Shown: one piece after another, positions 43,778 through 53,251 of the stretch
How the letters are laid out: each line of letters begins with the position of its first letter
How positions within the stretch are numbered: the stretch's first letter is position 1
NCBI RefSeq assembly: GCF_003687725.1
Contig: NZ_RDOJ01000015.1
Coordinates: forward strand, 1-64,000
Length of the DNA stretch: 64,000 bases
Origin: Faecalibacter macacae
Lineage (GTDB): Bacteria > Bacteroidota > Bacteroidia > Flavobacteriales > Weeksellaceae
Direction of reading: 5' to 3'
The notes under the pieces: generated by a model
Database searches by the model: none
Told to the model about the DNA's origin: nothing
Seen by the model: only the letters and a program-made list of their open reading frames with translations
Program-made: the position numbers and the translations under genes

Positions 43778-44506
43778 TTATGGGTTTGTAGACCATAAAC
43801 CAAAATCTTTTACAAAAGCACGTTGCGGAAGTTTTAAATGACTTACAATTAAATATGCTAAATCTTGTGGTTGTAAAACACGTTCTTCGTTTCCGTCAGT
43901 AAATTTTGCATTTAAAGTCATCTCAGTTGCAATTGTACTTGGATTAATTGTAGTTACACGTACTCCTTTTTTACGAAACTCTTGCATTACAGCTTCACTC
44001 ATATTAATTACTGCAGCTTTAGAAGCTCCATAAGCACTTAAATTAGCATTACCCTTTTGACCTGCAGTTGATGCAATATTAATGATATCGCTTGATGTTT
44101 GTTGTGTTAAAAATGGTAAGACTTCGTGCATCATATAATAAGTTCCTAATACATTTGTTTTAATCGAATTTTCGAAATCTTCAATAGGTAAATCTAAAAT
44201 TCCGCCTACTCTTAAAATTCCAGCATTATTGATTAAAATATCAATTGTACCATTGTTAACCGTTAATTCTTTTATAGAATTTTGTACTTGAGCCAATTCG
44301 CTAACATCAGCAGTAGAAATTGCTACTGTAATTTCGTTATTGATTTGTTTTGCTTCTATTACTACATTTTCTAAATCAGAAGTAGTTCTACCAATTAATA
44401 ATAAATTAGTTCCTTCTGCTGCTAAAGCAAGCGCCATAGCTTTTCCTAATCCTTTTCCTGCTCCTGTAATTAAGGCAGTTTTTCCCTGTAATGATTGCAT
44501 TTCCAT
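43778..44506 (-). CDS. SDR oxidoreductase, 3-ketoacyl-ACP-reductase-like
   Basis: Protein of 242 residues. The NADP motif TGAGKGLG is at 14-21, NNAG at 93-96, catalytic S146, Y159 and K163 (YGASK). The C-terminal INPSTIATEMTLN is typical. Annotated relatives are 3-ketoacyl-ACP reductase or sepiapterin-reductase-like. It is monocistronic and unlinked to a fatty-acid cluster, so the substrate is unknown. Confidence 0.87.
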   Translation of the reverse strand: MEMQSLQGKTALITGAGKGLGKAMALALAAEGTNLLLIGRTTSDLENVVIEAKQINNEITVAISTADVSELAQVQNSIKELTVNNGTIDILINNAGILRVGGILDLPIEDFENSIKTNVLGTYYMMHEVLPFLTQQTSSDIINIASTAGQKGNANLSAYGASKAAVINMSEAVMQEFRKKGVRVTTINPSTIATEMTLNAKFTDGNEERVLQPQDLAYLIVSHLKLPQRAFVKDFGLWSTNP

Positions 44507-44592
44507 TGCGATAATTTTTATACAAAGTTTGTGTATTTTAAATTAATCTTCAAATGTTTTGGATTAAAAAATAGTTTTTAATTAAATTGAAA

Positions 44593-44630
44593 TAAAAAAG
44601 CTCTTAAAATCGAATTTAAGAGCTTTTTAT
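44593..44630. terminator. terminator
   Basis: AAAAAGCTCTTAAA/TTTAAGAGCTTTTT stem, downstream of the minus-strand small membrane protein. Confidence 0.85.
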
Positions 44631-44645
44631 GTTGAGTTTATTTTT

Positions 44646-44873
44646 TTACATCTTATCGTCGTTATATTCTCCTATTAGGGCGTAATACCCAAAAAGAGCT
44701 AATCCTAAAACGATAATAGGTGTTAATACAAATAAAATAATAATACCGAAAACAAGATCATCTTGCGATCCGGATGTAAGTTTTGGAATTCCAAAAATGA
44801 CAATACAAAAGTAGGCTACTACTAATGCTAAAGCAATCCAAACTATTCCTAATATTTTTTTAATTCCTTCCAT
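44646..44873 (-). CDS. small two-TM membrane protein
   Basis: Protein of 75 residues with two hydrophobic segments (about 8-30 and 40-66) and a short charged tail GEYNDDKM. Such satellites often accompany MHS transporters. It is 14 bp downstream of the transporter gene, so it is likely to be its partner. Family unknown. Confidence 0.65.
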   Translation of the reverse strand: MEGIKKILGIVWIALALVVAYFCIVIFGIPKLTSGSQDDLVFGIIILFVLTPIIVLGLALFGYYALIGEYNDDKM

Positions 44874-44887
44874 AATTCAAATTAATT

Positions 44888-46420
44888 TTAATTAACATTT
44901 CTGTCTTTGTTACTGATATAAATTGCACCAATTATAAAACATACAGCAGCAATTCCGATAGGATACCAAAGTCCTTCTAAATAGAATTCTGGATTTCCAC
45001 CGTTTTTAGCATTTGTTACCAAATATGTAGAAACTGCTGGTAATAAACCACCGAAAATTCCATTTCCTACGTGGTAAGGTAACGACATCGATGTATATCG
45101 TATTTTTACAGGGAACATTTCAACTAAGAATGCTGCAATTGGACCATAAACCATTGTGATGAAAATAATCTGAATCCAGATTAAACCTACTAATGTCCAT
45201 TTATCACTACTGTTAATGTGGGTAGTTTTTTTAATGTTTTCACTAATTTTTCCGTCAACAATTTTAGCTGTACCATTTTCTAGATGTCTTGTTGTTACTT
45301 GTTTGAATTCAGTTCCGTCTGCAAAAGATTTTTGAACAGTGTAGATTGAATCTGTTTTATTGCCATCAACTTTATATTCAGCTTTTATAATTGTTTTTTC
45401 AGTAATTTCTTGTTTGTTTTCAATGTTGGTTGTTTGATACATTTTATCATAAATCGTACGATAAGATAATAATGCCAATAACATACCAATTAACATAACC
45501 CATTTTCTACCAACTTTATCACTTAACCATCCAAATACAACGAAAAATGGAGTACCTAGTAGTAATGCAATTCCTAAAAGTGTGTCTACTTGATCAGATT
45601 CAATATTCATAACGGTTTTCATGAAGCTCATTGAATAGAATTGACCAGTATACCAAACTACACCTTGTCCCATAACTGCACCAAATAAGGCAAGTAAAAC
45701 AAACTTCATATTGTAGCGGTTACCAAAAGATTCTTTTAATGGATTAGTAGAAGTTGTTCCTTCGTCTTTTGCTTTTTTGAATGCAGGCGATTCGTCCATG
45801 TTTTTACGAATTAAGTAAGAGACATAAACCATAAAAATTGATAATATAAATGGAATTCTCCATCCCCATTCATCAAATTGTTCTTCAGTTAAGAAAGACT
45901 TAGTTAATAAAATAACCAATAAAGAAACGAATAAACCTACAGTTGCAGTTGTTTGGATCCAAGAAGTCCAATATCCTCTTTCACCGTCAGGAGCATGTTC
46001 AGCTACATAGGTAGCAGCACCTCCATATTCACCACCAAGAGCTAAACCTTGTAAAAGTCTTAAGATTAAAACTAAAAAAGGAGCTATAAATCCGATAGTT
46101 TCGTATGATGGAATACATCCTATTAAAAATGTAGCTCCTCCCATAAGAACTAATGTTGCCATGAACGTGTACTTACGTCCAATAATATCTCCTAATCGGC
46201 CAAAAAATAAGGCTCCAAAAGGACGAACAACAAATCCTGCAGCAAAAGTTGCAAGTGTCGATAAAAATGCAGCTGTTGGGTTATCTGCAGGGAAAAATTT
46301 TGTAGATAATACAACGGCTAAACTTCCGAAGATAAAGAAATCATACCATTCAATAAGCGTTCCCATAGAGGAAGCTCCAATCACTTTCCAGATTGTTTTT
46401 TTGTTAGTAGTTTCGCTCAT
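44888..46420 (-). CDS. MFS transporter, metabolite:H+ symporter family
   Basis: Protein of 510 residues with 12 membrane segments. Family marks are SSMGTLIEWYDFFIFG at the start, FFGRLGDIIGRKYTF, LRLLQGLALGGEYGGAATYVAEHAP, and a second half starting with GWLSDKVGRKW. Between TM8 and TM9 an insert of about 75 polar residues (NIENKQEITEKTIIKAEYK...) forms a probable periplasmic domain. Substrate could be an organic acid or betaine-like compound; not decided. It is followed by a small membrane protein and preceded by a porin in the same direction. Confidence 0.88.
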   Translation of the reverse strand: MSETTNKKTIWKVIGASSMGTLIEWYDFFIFGSLAVVLSTKFFPADNPTAAFLSTLATFAAGFVVRPFGALFFGRLGDIIGRKYTFMATLVLMGGATFLIGCIPSYETIGFIAPFLVLILRLLQGLALGGEYGGAATYVAEHAPDGERGYWTSWIQTTATVGLFVSLLVILLTKSFLTEEQFDEWGWRIPFILSIFMVYVSYLIRKNMDESPAFKKAKDEGTTSTNPLKESFGNRYNMKFVLLALFGAVMGQGVVWYTGQFYSMSFMKTVMNIESDQVDTLLGIALLLGTPFFVVFGWLSDKVGRKWVMLIGMLLALLSYRTIYDKMYQTTNIENKQEITEKTIIKAEYKVDGNKTDSIYTVQKSFADGTEFKQVTTRHLENGTAKIVDGKISENIKKTTHINSSDKWTLVGLIWIQIIFITMVYGPIAAFLVEMFPVKIRYTSMSLPYHVGNGIFGGLLPAVSTYLVTNAKNGGNPEFYLEGLWYPIGIAAVCFIIGAIYISNKDRNVN

Positions 46421-46472
46421 AAATTTGTGTGTTTTGTGTTTATTAGTGTTTTGATTTTTGTTTTAATTCATA

Positions 46473-47705
46473 TTATAATAATATCATTGCTTGTATAGTT
46501 ACCATATCGTCTAAATGACTTGGTTGATCAAAAGATTTTTGATATTCGATTGATATTTTTGCATTTTGTCCATCGATATACCAGTTTCCACCAATTTTTA
46601 ATTCGTTAGCAGCTTCTGTTAATCCTTTAAAATCGCGGTAAGAATATCCAACATAAGGTTGAATTCTGTTTCTGAATTTTGATTCGCCTTCTTTTACAGT
46701 TTTTGGTAATAAATAACCTACATGTCCAGAAAATTGATTTCCGTCTCCAACAACATTTCCTTGTACGTAATGTTCACCCATATTAGATTTTTGGAATTTT
46801 GCATATGCTGTTATAGAAGAGCTTTCTCCGATAGGAGCATCATAAAAAGCATCTATAGCAAAATGCGAAACATTATCACTTACTAAAACGTCGTTTTCGT
46901 TTCTTACAATTGCATCATTATGATTAAAGAATCCAGCTCCGACATTGAATACTTTTTTAGTTCCTAAATAAGTTCCAACTCTATAAGGTAATGCATTCGA
47001 TTCTTGATCTAAGAATTGATAATCAAAATATCCTGAAACAACATATTTACCTTTTCCTAAAATTGCTTTTCCAAGGTATTTTTCTTGTCCGTTAGCTATC
47101 GCTGTATTAACATTTCCGTCTAAAGTATTGGTAAGAGCATCATTAACAGCCATTCGGTAATTTAATTTTCCAATACGACCTTTGGCAAAAATTCCTAAGT
47201 GATTAGCAAATTGGTCAGATAAACCTAAAGTGCTCCAATCAGCACGATTATTATCTAATGTTAGCATATTAATTGAGCCTTGGCCGTTTCCTCTTGAAAT
47301 ACCTCCAAAATTGTGAACTCCTGTTCCGATAGCTAGATTATTTGTGACTTTATATTGTAAAAACATTTCGTGTAAAAAGAAAGATACATCAGTGCTTTTA
47401 CCAGTTGGGTGTAAATTATTATCGTATATACCATTTGCTCCAAAATGAGTCAAAATCATAAATCGATCATTAATTTGTGAATAAGCTAAAACTCTAGCTC
47501 TTTTAATGGAAAATCCATCATTTGCATTTGTGCCTTCGTAATCTTGAAACCAAGTTTGGCCCCATAATAGAAAACGTATGTATTTATTTCCTTCTGGGTT
47601 TAGTTTTACAACAAGACCTCCGTCATATTCAGATGCAAATTGGGCATCAACATTAGATGCACCTACCGTAGTAAGTACAGCTAATGCTATAAGAAGTTTC
47701 TTCAT
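46473..47705 (-). CDS. outer-membrane porin-like beta-barrel
   Basis: Protein of 410 residues with a signal peptide (MKKLLIALAVLTTVGASNVDA) and many amphipathic beta strands; the C-terminus ends in LDDMVTIQAMILL, consistent with a 16-strand porin family in Bacteroidota. It is 52 bp upstream of the MHS transporter gene and probably brings the same solute across the outer membrane. Confidence 0.8.
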   Translation of the reverse strand: MKKLLIALAVLTTVGASNVDAQFASEYDGGLVVKLNPEGNKYIRFLLWGQTWFQDYEGTNANDGFSIKRARVLAYSQINDRFMILTHFGANGIYDNNLHPTGKSTDVSFFLHEMFLQYKVTNNLAIGTGVHNFGGISRGNGQGSINMLTLDNNRADWSTLGLSDQFANHLGIFAKGRIGKLNYRMAVNDALTNTLDGNVNTAIANGQEKYLGKAILGKGKYVVSGYFDYQFLDQESNALPYRVGTYLGTKKVFNVGAGFFNHNDAIVRNENDVLVSDNVSHFAIDAFYDAPIGESSSITAYAKFQKSNMGEHYVQGNVVGDGNQFSGHVGYLLPKTVKEGESKFRNRIQPYVGYSYRDFKGLTEAANELKIGGNWYIDGQNAKISIEYQKSFDQPSHLDDMVTIQAMILL

Positions 47706-47827
47706 AATTTTTTGTAGTGTTAATTGTGTAATGGAAGGTTATAATTATAATCTTCTTTTTTTGTGTTTAACTAATATAGATATTTAACTTATAGTTGTGT
47801 TTTATTTGATAAAGAATTTTGTTTTTA

Positions 47828-47858
47828 TTTTATTAGTGTTAAAAATACGCTAATAAAA
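47828..47858. promoter_or_regulatory. 9-bp inverted repeat upstream of porin
   Basis: TTTTATTAG and CTAATAAAA separated by 13 bases, in the 300-base gap between porin and the next gene. It may be an operator; the rest of the gap is AT-rich with no further signal. Confidence 0.4.
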
Positions 47859-48008
47859 ATATAAAATTGATAAAAATCATAATAGTTTTTTATAATAATA
47901 TTACATAATTATTGTTTTTAAATGCTTATAATTAAATAGTTAAACATTTATTTTTGAAGTTAATGGATAAGATTCTATTTATTTAATATATCAAGTCATT
48001 TGTAATAA

Positions 48009-49223
48009 TTGATGTTAATATTATACACTATAATTTCAAAATTAATTTTGTATCTTCTAATCAAATTAGCCTATTTTGATAGTGAAGAAAATTATAATAT
48101 TCTCATTTTTTTCCTTTCTTTTTCTTGTTTTGGTTTTCCAAAATTTGAAAGTGAAAAACGTTTTTATGATAAGCAATTAAATATTGAATTAAAGGAAGCT
48201 TCTTTTTTATTAGAAGATTTAAAAATTAACAAAGAGTTAGAAATAAAACTTTTACATGGGGTAGAGAAAAGTGTTACTAATGATTATTATTCCAATAAAT
48301 TTAATGCGCTGCTGGTACAGTATTACACTTTAACAGGCCAAATGGAAAAGTGTTATTCGATTTTTGTAAAAGAGATTGCTAGAAAAAATATTGATAGTAA
48401 ATTATCATATATATTATTGTTAAGTGAGTTTTATGATTTATTTAATGCAATTTCTTATACTGATTACAAAAGTCCTATTTTAAATAGAATTCAATTTGTA
48501 AATGAGCATTTAAAAGGCGATGAAAAAAAATATGTAGAGTCAATTTTATTACTAAAAAAGAGTTTATCATTTAACAAAAAAAATATAAATGTTAGTCGTG
48601 ATGCGTTACAAAAAAGCATTGGAATTTTAGATGAATTAAGTGATATTCTAACTAAAGAAGATTATTTGATTGCAAAAACCAAAACATATAATTTTTTAGC
48701 AATTACATATTTAGAACATGTAGTTGAAGGAAACTTAAAAGAAAATGATGAAAATAGAATTAATCATGCTATTTCGGTTTTTAAGCAATCCCTAAGGTTT
48801 AATGAAGGAAAAAGTGCATTTTCTACATTTATTGTATACAATAATTTAGCTTATGTATATAATGTAAAAGGTGATTTTAATGAATCTTTAAATTATTCAT
48901 TTAAAGCAAAAGAATTAATAAAAAATGCAGATTCATCAGTTTCTTTAAATGCAAAATTATATTGTAATATGACAGATAGTTACAGTTTGAAATTAGATGA
49001 AGGAAATTTACAGAAATATTATCCAATATGTATAAATCGACTTGAAAAAGTGAAGAGAAAGGATGAAACTTTACTGAAGTTAATTAATCAGAATAAAATA
49101 AATATTAATCCAGAAATAAAATTTGTTAAGCCTAATAAAATAGGTGAAAAATTATTGATATTTTTTGCATTTATAGCTATTGTTTCTTCTTTATATTGGT
49201 TTAATAAAAAAGCTAAAAAATGA
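48009..49223 (+). CDS. TPR-like protein with a C-terminal membrane anchor, N-terminus uncertain
   Basis: The coherent part (from about residue 45) has TPR-like helices and a final membrane segment (LLIFFAFIAIVSSLYWFNKKAKK). The open frame before it lacks a proper signal. However, GTG at 48082 in the +1 frame encodes VKKIIIFSFFSFLFLVLVF, a typical signal peptide. It would read into this frame if the 7-T tract at 48106-48112 had one more T. The start is therefore unclear. It resembles the sensor half of the regulator at 41689 without the AraC domain. Confidence 0.55.
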   Translation: MMLILYTIISKLILYLLIKLAYFDSEENYNILIFFLSFSCFGFPKFESEKRFYDKQLNIELKEASFLLEDLKINKELEIKLLHGVEKSVTNDYYSNKFNALLVQYYTLTGQMEKCYSIFVKEIARKNIDSKLSYILLLSEFYDLFNAISYTDYKSPILNRIQFVNEHLKGDEKKYVESILLLKKSLSFNKKNINVSRDALQKSIGILDELSDILTKEDYLIAKTKTYNFLAITYLEHVVEGNLKENDENRINHAISVFKQSLRFNEGKSAFSTFIVYNNLAYVYNVKGDFNESLNYSFKAKELIKNADSSVSLNAKLYCNMTDSYSLKLDEGNLQKYYPICINRLEKVKRKDETLLKLINQNKININPEIKFVKPNKIGEKLLIFFAFIAIVSSLYWFNKKAKK

Positions 49224-49293
49224 AATATTAACTTTTAAATTTTTGCTTACTAATTCAGAATGATTTAAATTTAATAGGTGTAAAATAAACGCT

Positions 49294-49617
49294 ATGAAGA
49301 GAGTATTTTTTGAAAAAGATCCTAAAAAAGATTATTTATTTGTAATTACTGAACCTGATGACACTTCGGAGATTTATCGTGTACGAAACTTTACAGACGA
49401 GTCTGGTATGGAATATGTCTATACTTTAGTTGGTGAACGTAAAATTTTAACTGATGAGGTATTGAAAAATAACGTGTCTTCACTAGCAAGTGGTAAATAT
49501 AAAAATTATAATGGCGAAGGTGATTTAACTTCGGCTAAAGATTGTATTGAAAGTATGATTGATTATAGGTGTTTAAATAAAGACAACGAAATTTACATTT
49601 ACGTAAGAAATAAGTAA
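49294..49617 (+). CDS. hypothetical protein
   Basis: Predicted 107 residues, alternating beta strands with a fairly neutral composition, beginning MKRVFFEKDPKKDYLFVITEPDD. No family recognised, no export signal. Neighbouring genes give no functional hint. Confidence 0.55.
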   Translation: MKRVFFEKDPKKDYLFVITEPDDTSEIYRVRNFTDESGMEYVYTLVGERKILTDEVLKNNVSSLASGKYKNYNGEGDLTSAKDCIESMIDYRCLNKDNEIYIYVRNK

Positions 49618-49648
49618 CAATTTTGTTATTTCACTATAAATTTACAGA

Positions 49649-50572
49649 ATGAAAAAAGTACTAATCGTCGTTTTAGGAATTTCATTCTGTTTTTTATTTT
49701 TAATTACTTCTTTTGAATATTTTTTAAGAGCCATTCCTAATGATTTTAATACAAAGCAATTTTTTCTAAATAATAACAGAGATAATATACAGGTTTTAAT
49801 CTTAGGAAGTTCACATGCTTTTGTAGGTATCAATCCTAATGAATTAGATCAAAAAGCTTTTAATTTGGCTTATTCTTCACAGACTTTAGATTTAGACGAA
49901 AAGCTCTTTAATCGTTATAAAAATGAGTTACCACAATTAAAAACTGTAATAATTCCGGTTTCATATTTTAGTTATGTTTTGGCTTTGGAGGATGGTGTCT
50001 CTAATTATAAAATAAAGGATTATAACATTTATTATGGATTATTTTCGCATACGTTTCAGCTAAAAAATCAATTTGAAATTTTTTTTCAATCTATAGATAA
50101 GAATTTAATTGATTTAAAACGATTTAATAAATCTTTTAACGGTAAAATAACAATAGATTCTACAGGATTTATTAACAAGCGCTATATAAAAACGAATTTA
50201 GATTGGGAAGAAAGTGCGATACATGCAACAAATTCTCATTCAAAAAATATGAATGAAAATTTAACTCAAAAACGCATCATTCAAAATCAAAAATCATTAG
50301 AAAATATCATCGCTTGGTGCCAAAAAAATCAGGTACAAGTCATCTTAGTGTCTTCGCCAACTACTGATGCATATGTTCAGAAATTGGATATGGAGCAATT
50401 TGATCATTGGCGAAAAACAACTAAGTATATAACTGATAAATATTCAAATGTAATTTGGTTAAACTATTTAGATCATAATAATTTTTTTACAAGTGATGAT
50501 TTTCAGAATGCGGATCATTTAAGTGAAAAAGGCGCAGCTAAAATGACAAGGTTAATTAATCAATATCTTTAA
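49649..50572 (+). CDS. SGNH-hydrolase-like exported protein
   Basis: Protein of 307 residues with an N-terminal membrane segment (LIVVLGISFCFLFLITSFEYFL). Then LILGSSHAFVGINPNELDQKAFNLAY carries the nucleophilic serine in GSSH, followed by a central domain. Near the C-terminus, NADHLSEKGAAKMTRLI holds the Asp-x-x-His dyad of SGNH enzymes. It may deacetylate or transfer an acyl group on cell-surface polymers (DltD-like). Its end overlaps the next convergent gene by 17 bp. Confidence 0.75.
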   Translation: MKKVLIVVLGISFCFLFLITSFEYFLRAIPNDFNTKQFFLNNNRDNIQVLILGSSHAFVGINPNELDQKAFNLAYSSQTLDLDEKLFNRYKNELPQLKTVIIPVSYFSYVLALEDGVSNYKIKDYNIYYGLFSHTFQLKNQFEIFFQSIDKNLIDLKRFNKSFNGKITIDSTGFINKRYIKTNLDWEESAIHATNSHSKNMNENLTQKRIIQNQKSLENIIAWCQKNQVQVILVSSPTTDAYVQKLDMEQFDHWRKTTKYITDKYSNVIWLNYLDHNNFFTSDDFQNADHLSEKGAAKMTRLINQYL

Positions 50573-51167
50573 TTGGTAGAGGTTGCCATTGGTCTACAAT
50601 TTTATTGTTTTTGTAAACCGTAGCTTGTTTTATTCCTCGATAAAAAGGCCCTTTGTCAATCAAAATAAGCGTGTCTAAATGGCTAATTTGATCTAATATT
50701 TCTTTATTAGGAAATGTTTGTAAACTGTTTTTAAAACCTATAAAAACATTATCATTAGATAATTTTGCAAGATCATCGTTTGTGATGATTTGTACATCGT
50801 TCTTCGTTGCGTAAAATTGATCTAAAATATAATCAAACGTAACTAAATTTTTACCTTTCAGAAATGGACTATTTTGTAAGAAATCGATTAATTGTCTTAC
50901 GTTTTTATAAAAAGTTCCTACCATCGGAGGTTTCGGAATGTTTAATTCGAACAAGTTTCCGTCAATCAATCGCAAAGGTTGTTGTAATTGTAGCTCATTT
51001 TTATGATTGATTAGATGTTGATAATTAAATTTTCTTTCTTTTAATTCATCTTCAATTTGCACTAAAATTTGTTCGTTTTTAATAGGGATAAATTGATTGA
51101 TAAAATCAATTAATTCTACGTCAGATAATCTGTCAAAGACTAATGATGCAATGTGTGTCTGGCTCAT
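50556..51167 (-). CDS. hypothetical protein
   Basis: Predicted 203 residues starting MSQTHIASLVFDRLSDVELIDFI. Mixed alpha/beta, no signal peptide and no family recognised. The 17-bp tail-to-tail overlap with the SGNH gene has no terminator. Confidence 0.6.
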   Translation of the reverse strand: MSQTHIASLVFDRLSDVELIDFINQFIPIKNEQILVQIEDELKERKFNYQHLINHKNELQLQQPLRLIDGNLFELNIPKPPMVGTFYKNVRQLIDFLQNSPFLKGKNLVTFDYILDQFYATKNDVQIITNDDLAKLSNDNVFIGFKNSLQTFPNKEILDQISHLDTLILIDKGPFYRGIKQATVYKNNKIVDQWQPLPIKDID

Positions 51168-51252
51168 ACAATAAATATTTAAAATGTTTATTGTATTTCG
51201 AAAAATAGGGGAAATCTTACGTTTATTTTGGAGTGTAATCCCGTATTATTTG

Positions 51253-51296
51253 ACCACCGTGGAGACTGCTCTCGGTTGGTATCACAAAACTGTGAT
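51253..51296. promoter_or_regulatory. two adjacent hairpins upstream of mutS-like gene
   Basis: ACCACCG/CGGTTGGT (51253-51259, 51273-51280, one bulge) directly followed by ATCACA/TGTGAT (51281-51296). GC content is above that of its surroundings. Candidate leader structure for either divergent gene; not matched to a known riboswitch. Confidence 0.4.
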
Positions 51297-51418
51297 TCGA
51301 AATACAAGTTAAAATTAGAGCTAATTTTTTAATTTTCAAAATCCTATTTCAGATCGAGTAATGATAAATTATTCTTTTGATTCAGAATGCTTACATTTAC
51401 GCGACTAAAACGAATGAA

Positions 51419-53194
51419 ATGGATAATTATATTCAGATAGAAAACCAATTAAAAGAAGAATTTTCTAATTTAAAATCTCGTAAAAATTTATTAAGTAATA
51501 TACGTTTAGCAGCATTTATTGCCACATGTATTTTATTCTATTTCTATGTTTCTCAGGATAATATTTTAATGCTTTTAGCAACAGGGATTTTATTTGTGAT
51601 CTTTATGATTTTTGTAGTGAAATCGACAAATGTTACGAATAAAATCACGCATATTTCTCAGTCATTGTTAGTCTTAGAAGATATTAAAGCTGATGACAGA
51701 ATTGATGAATATGCTGCAATAAACGACGAACATTTTGCTAACGTTTACAACAAAGACTTAGATATTTTAGAAGGTCAATCTTTATTTAATCGTTTAAATA
51801 AAACACAATCATACGTCGGAAATGTTCAGTTAAAACATTTCTTATCTCATCTTATTTTAGAAAAAGAAAATATCTTAAAACGTCAATCAGCTTTAGAGGA
51901 AATTAAAAATAAACCAGATTGGATTGTTAAGTTTCTAACTTTTTCAAGCAAAGCAAATCTAAAATCTTTTGAAATTTTTGGTGAATTAAATCATCAGTTT
52001 CAAAATCAAAGTTTACGTTTTTTACCAATTGGTTTAGGTGCAATTAATTTACTTACTTTTATTTATTTAGCAGTTTTAGGTTTTCCTAAAAAAGCTGTTT
52101 TCTTTTGGATTGTGATTGCTGTTCCTGTTGGATTTATTATCAATTTTATTTTCAAAAATCGGATCAATAAATCGCTTTCATTTGCTTTTATTAATGCAGA
52201 ACAGTTGGATAATTTGATTGATTTACTGATTCATGTAGAAAATGAGGATTTTAAAGAAGAACATAATATTGAGTGTAAAAATGGATTGTTTAACGAAGGT
52301 GTTAAAGCCTCAGAGCAATTAAAAGGTATAAAATCTACAATGGATGGTTTTTCTGCTTTAGGAATTCCTATTGCAGGTTTTTTATTGAATTGTTTTACGC
52401 TTTGGAAGTTGTTTCACACCATTCAGTTAGAAAATAGAGTTGGAACGGCAATCAAGAATAATCAAGATTGGATCATTAAACTTTCAGTGTTAGAAGCGTA
52501 TATTTCGTTTGCTATTTTTAATGATAAATTCGATACATTTTCAAAACCAATTGTTTCTAATCAACCGTTTGAATTAAGTTTAAAAAACGCTTTTCATCCG
52601 TTATTAAGTGAAGAAATTGCGGTAAAAAATGATTTCGAATCCAATCGTCAGAATAATATTGCAATTGTAACAGGAGCTAATATGGCTGGTAAAAGTACAT
52701 TTTTGCGTACTGTTGGGACAAATCTTGTTTTAGCAATGAATGGAGCAAATGTAAGTGCTGAAAAGATGATTTTTTATCCGATGGATATTTATACAAGCAT
52801 CCGTACAGTTGATAATCTTTCTTCTGGAGATTCGTACTTTAAAAACGAGATTAATAAGTTGAAAATTTTAATTGATCGTTTAGAAGAAGGTAAACCTCAA
52901 TACATAATTTTAGATGAGATTTTGAAAGGTACAAATTCAGAAGATAAATTAATTGGTTCGCAAAAATTCTTAGAAAAATTGATGAACTCTAAAACAAATT
53001 TAACATGTTTTATTGCAACGCATGATTTAGAATTGACAAAAATGGAAGATGAATATCCGAATCATATCATTAACTATTGTTTCGAATTAAAAAATGTAGA
53101 CGAGAATTATTTTTCGGATTATAAATTAAGAAAAGGAACGACTAAAATGATGAATGCAATTTATCTTTTAAAACAATATCAGATTATAGATTAA
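51419..53194 (+). CDS. MutS-family DNA-binding ATPase
   Basis: Predicted 591 residues. Two membrane-like hydrophobic segments occur near the N-terminus (about 30-75) and again near 210-250, which is unlike MutS1/MutS2. The C-terminal MutS core carries Walker A TGANMAGKSTFLRTVGTN (about 418-435), DNLSSGDSYFKNEI, Walker B YIILDEILKGTNSEDK and FIATHDLEL. Bacteroidota have this stand-alone membrane-linked MutS-like protein, whose role is unproved. The ATG at 51419 is preferred to an upstream TTG. Confidence 0.8.
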   Translation: MDNYIQIENQLKEEFSNLKSRKNLLSNIRLAAFIATCILFYFYVSQDNILMLLATGILFVIFMIFVVKSTNVTNKITHISQSLLVLEDIKADDRIDEYAAINDEHFANVYNKDLDILEGQSLFNRLNKTQSYVGNVQLKHFLSHLILEKENILKRQSALEEIKNKPDWIVKFLTFSSKANLKSFEIFGELNHQFQNQSLRFLPIGLGAINLLTFIYLAVLGFPKKAVFFWIVIAVPVGFIINFIFKNRINKSLSFAFINAEQLDNLIDLLIHVENEDFKEEHNIECKNGLFNEGVKASEQLKGIKSTMDGFSALGIPIAGFLLNCFTLWKLFHTIQLENRVGTAIKNNQDWIIKLSVLEAYISFAIFNDKFDTFSKPIVSNQPFELSLKNAFHPLLSEEIAVKNDFESNRQNNIAIVTGANMAGKSTFLRTVGTNLVLAMNGANVSAEKMIFYPMDIYTSIRTVDNLSSGDSYFKNEINKLKILIDRLEEGKPQYIILDEILKGTNSEDKLIGSQKFLEKLMNSKTNLTCFIATHDLELTKMEDEYPNHIINYCFELKNVDENYFSDYKLRKGTTKMMNAIYLLKQYQIID

Positions 53195-53201
53195 TCACAA
53201 T

Positions 53202-53240
53202 AAAAAAGACCATTTACAATCTGTAAAATGGTCTTTTTTT
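53202..53240. terminator. terminator between mutS-like and TonB-C-like genes
   Basis: Stem AAAAGACCATTTACA/TGTAAAATGGTCTTTT type with T-run on both strands. Confidence 0.88.
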
Positions 53241-53251
53241 AATTATATATT

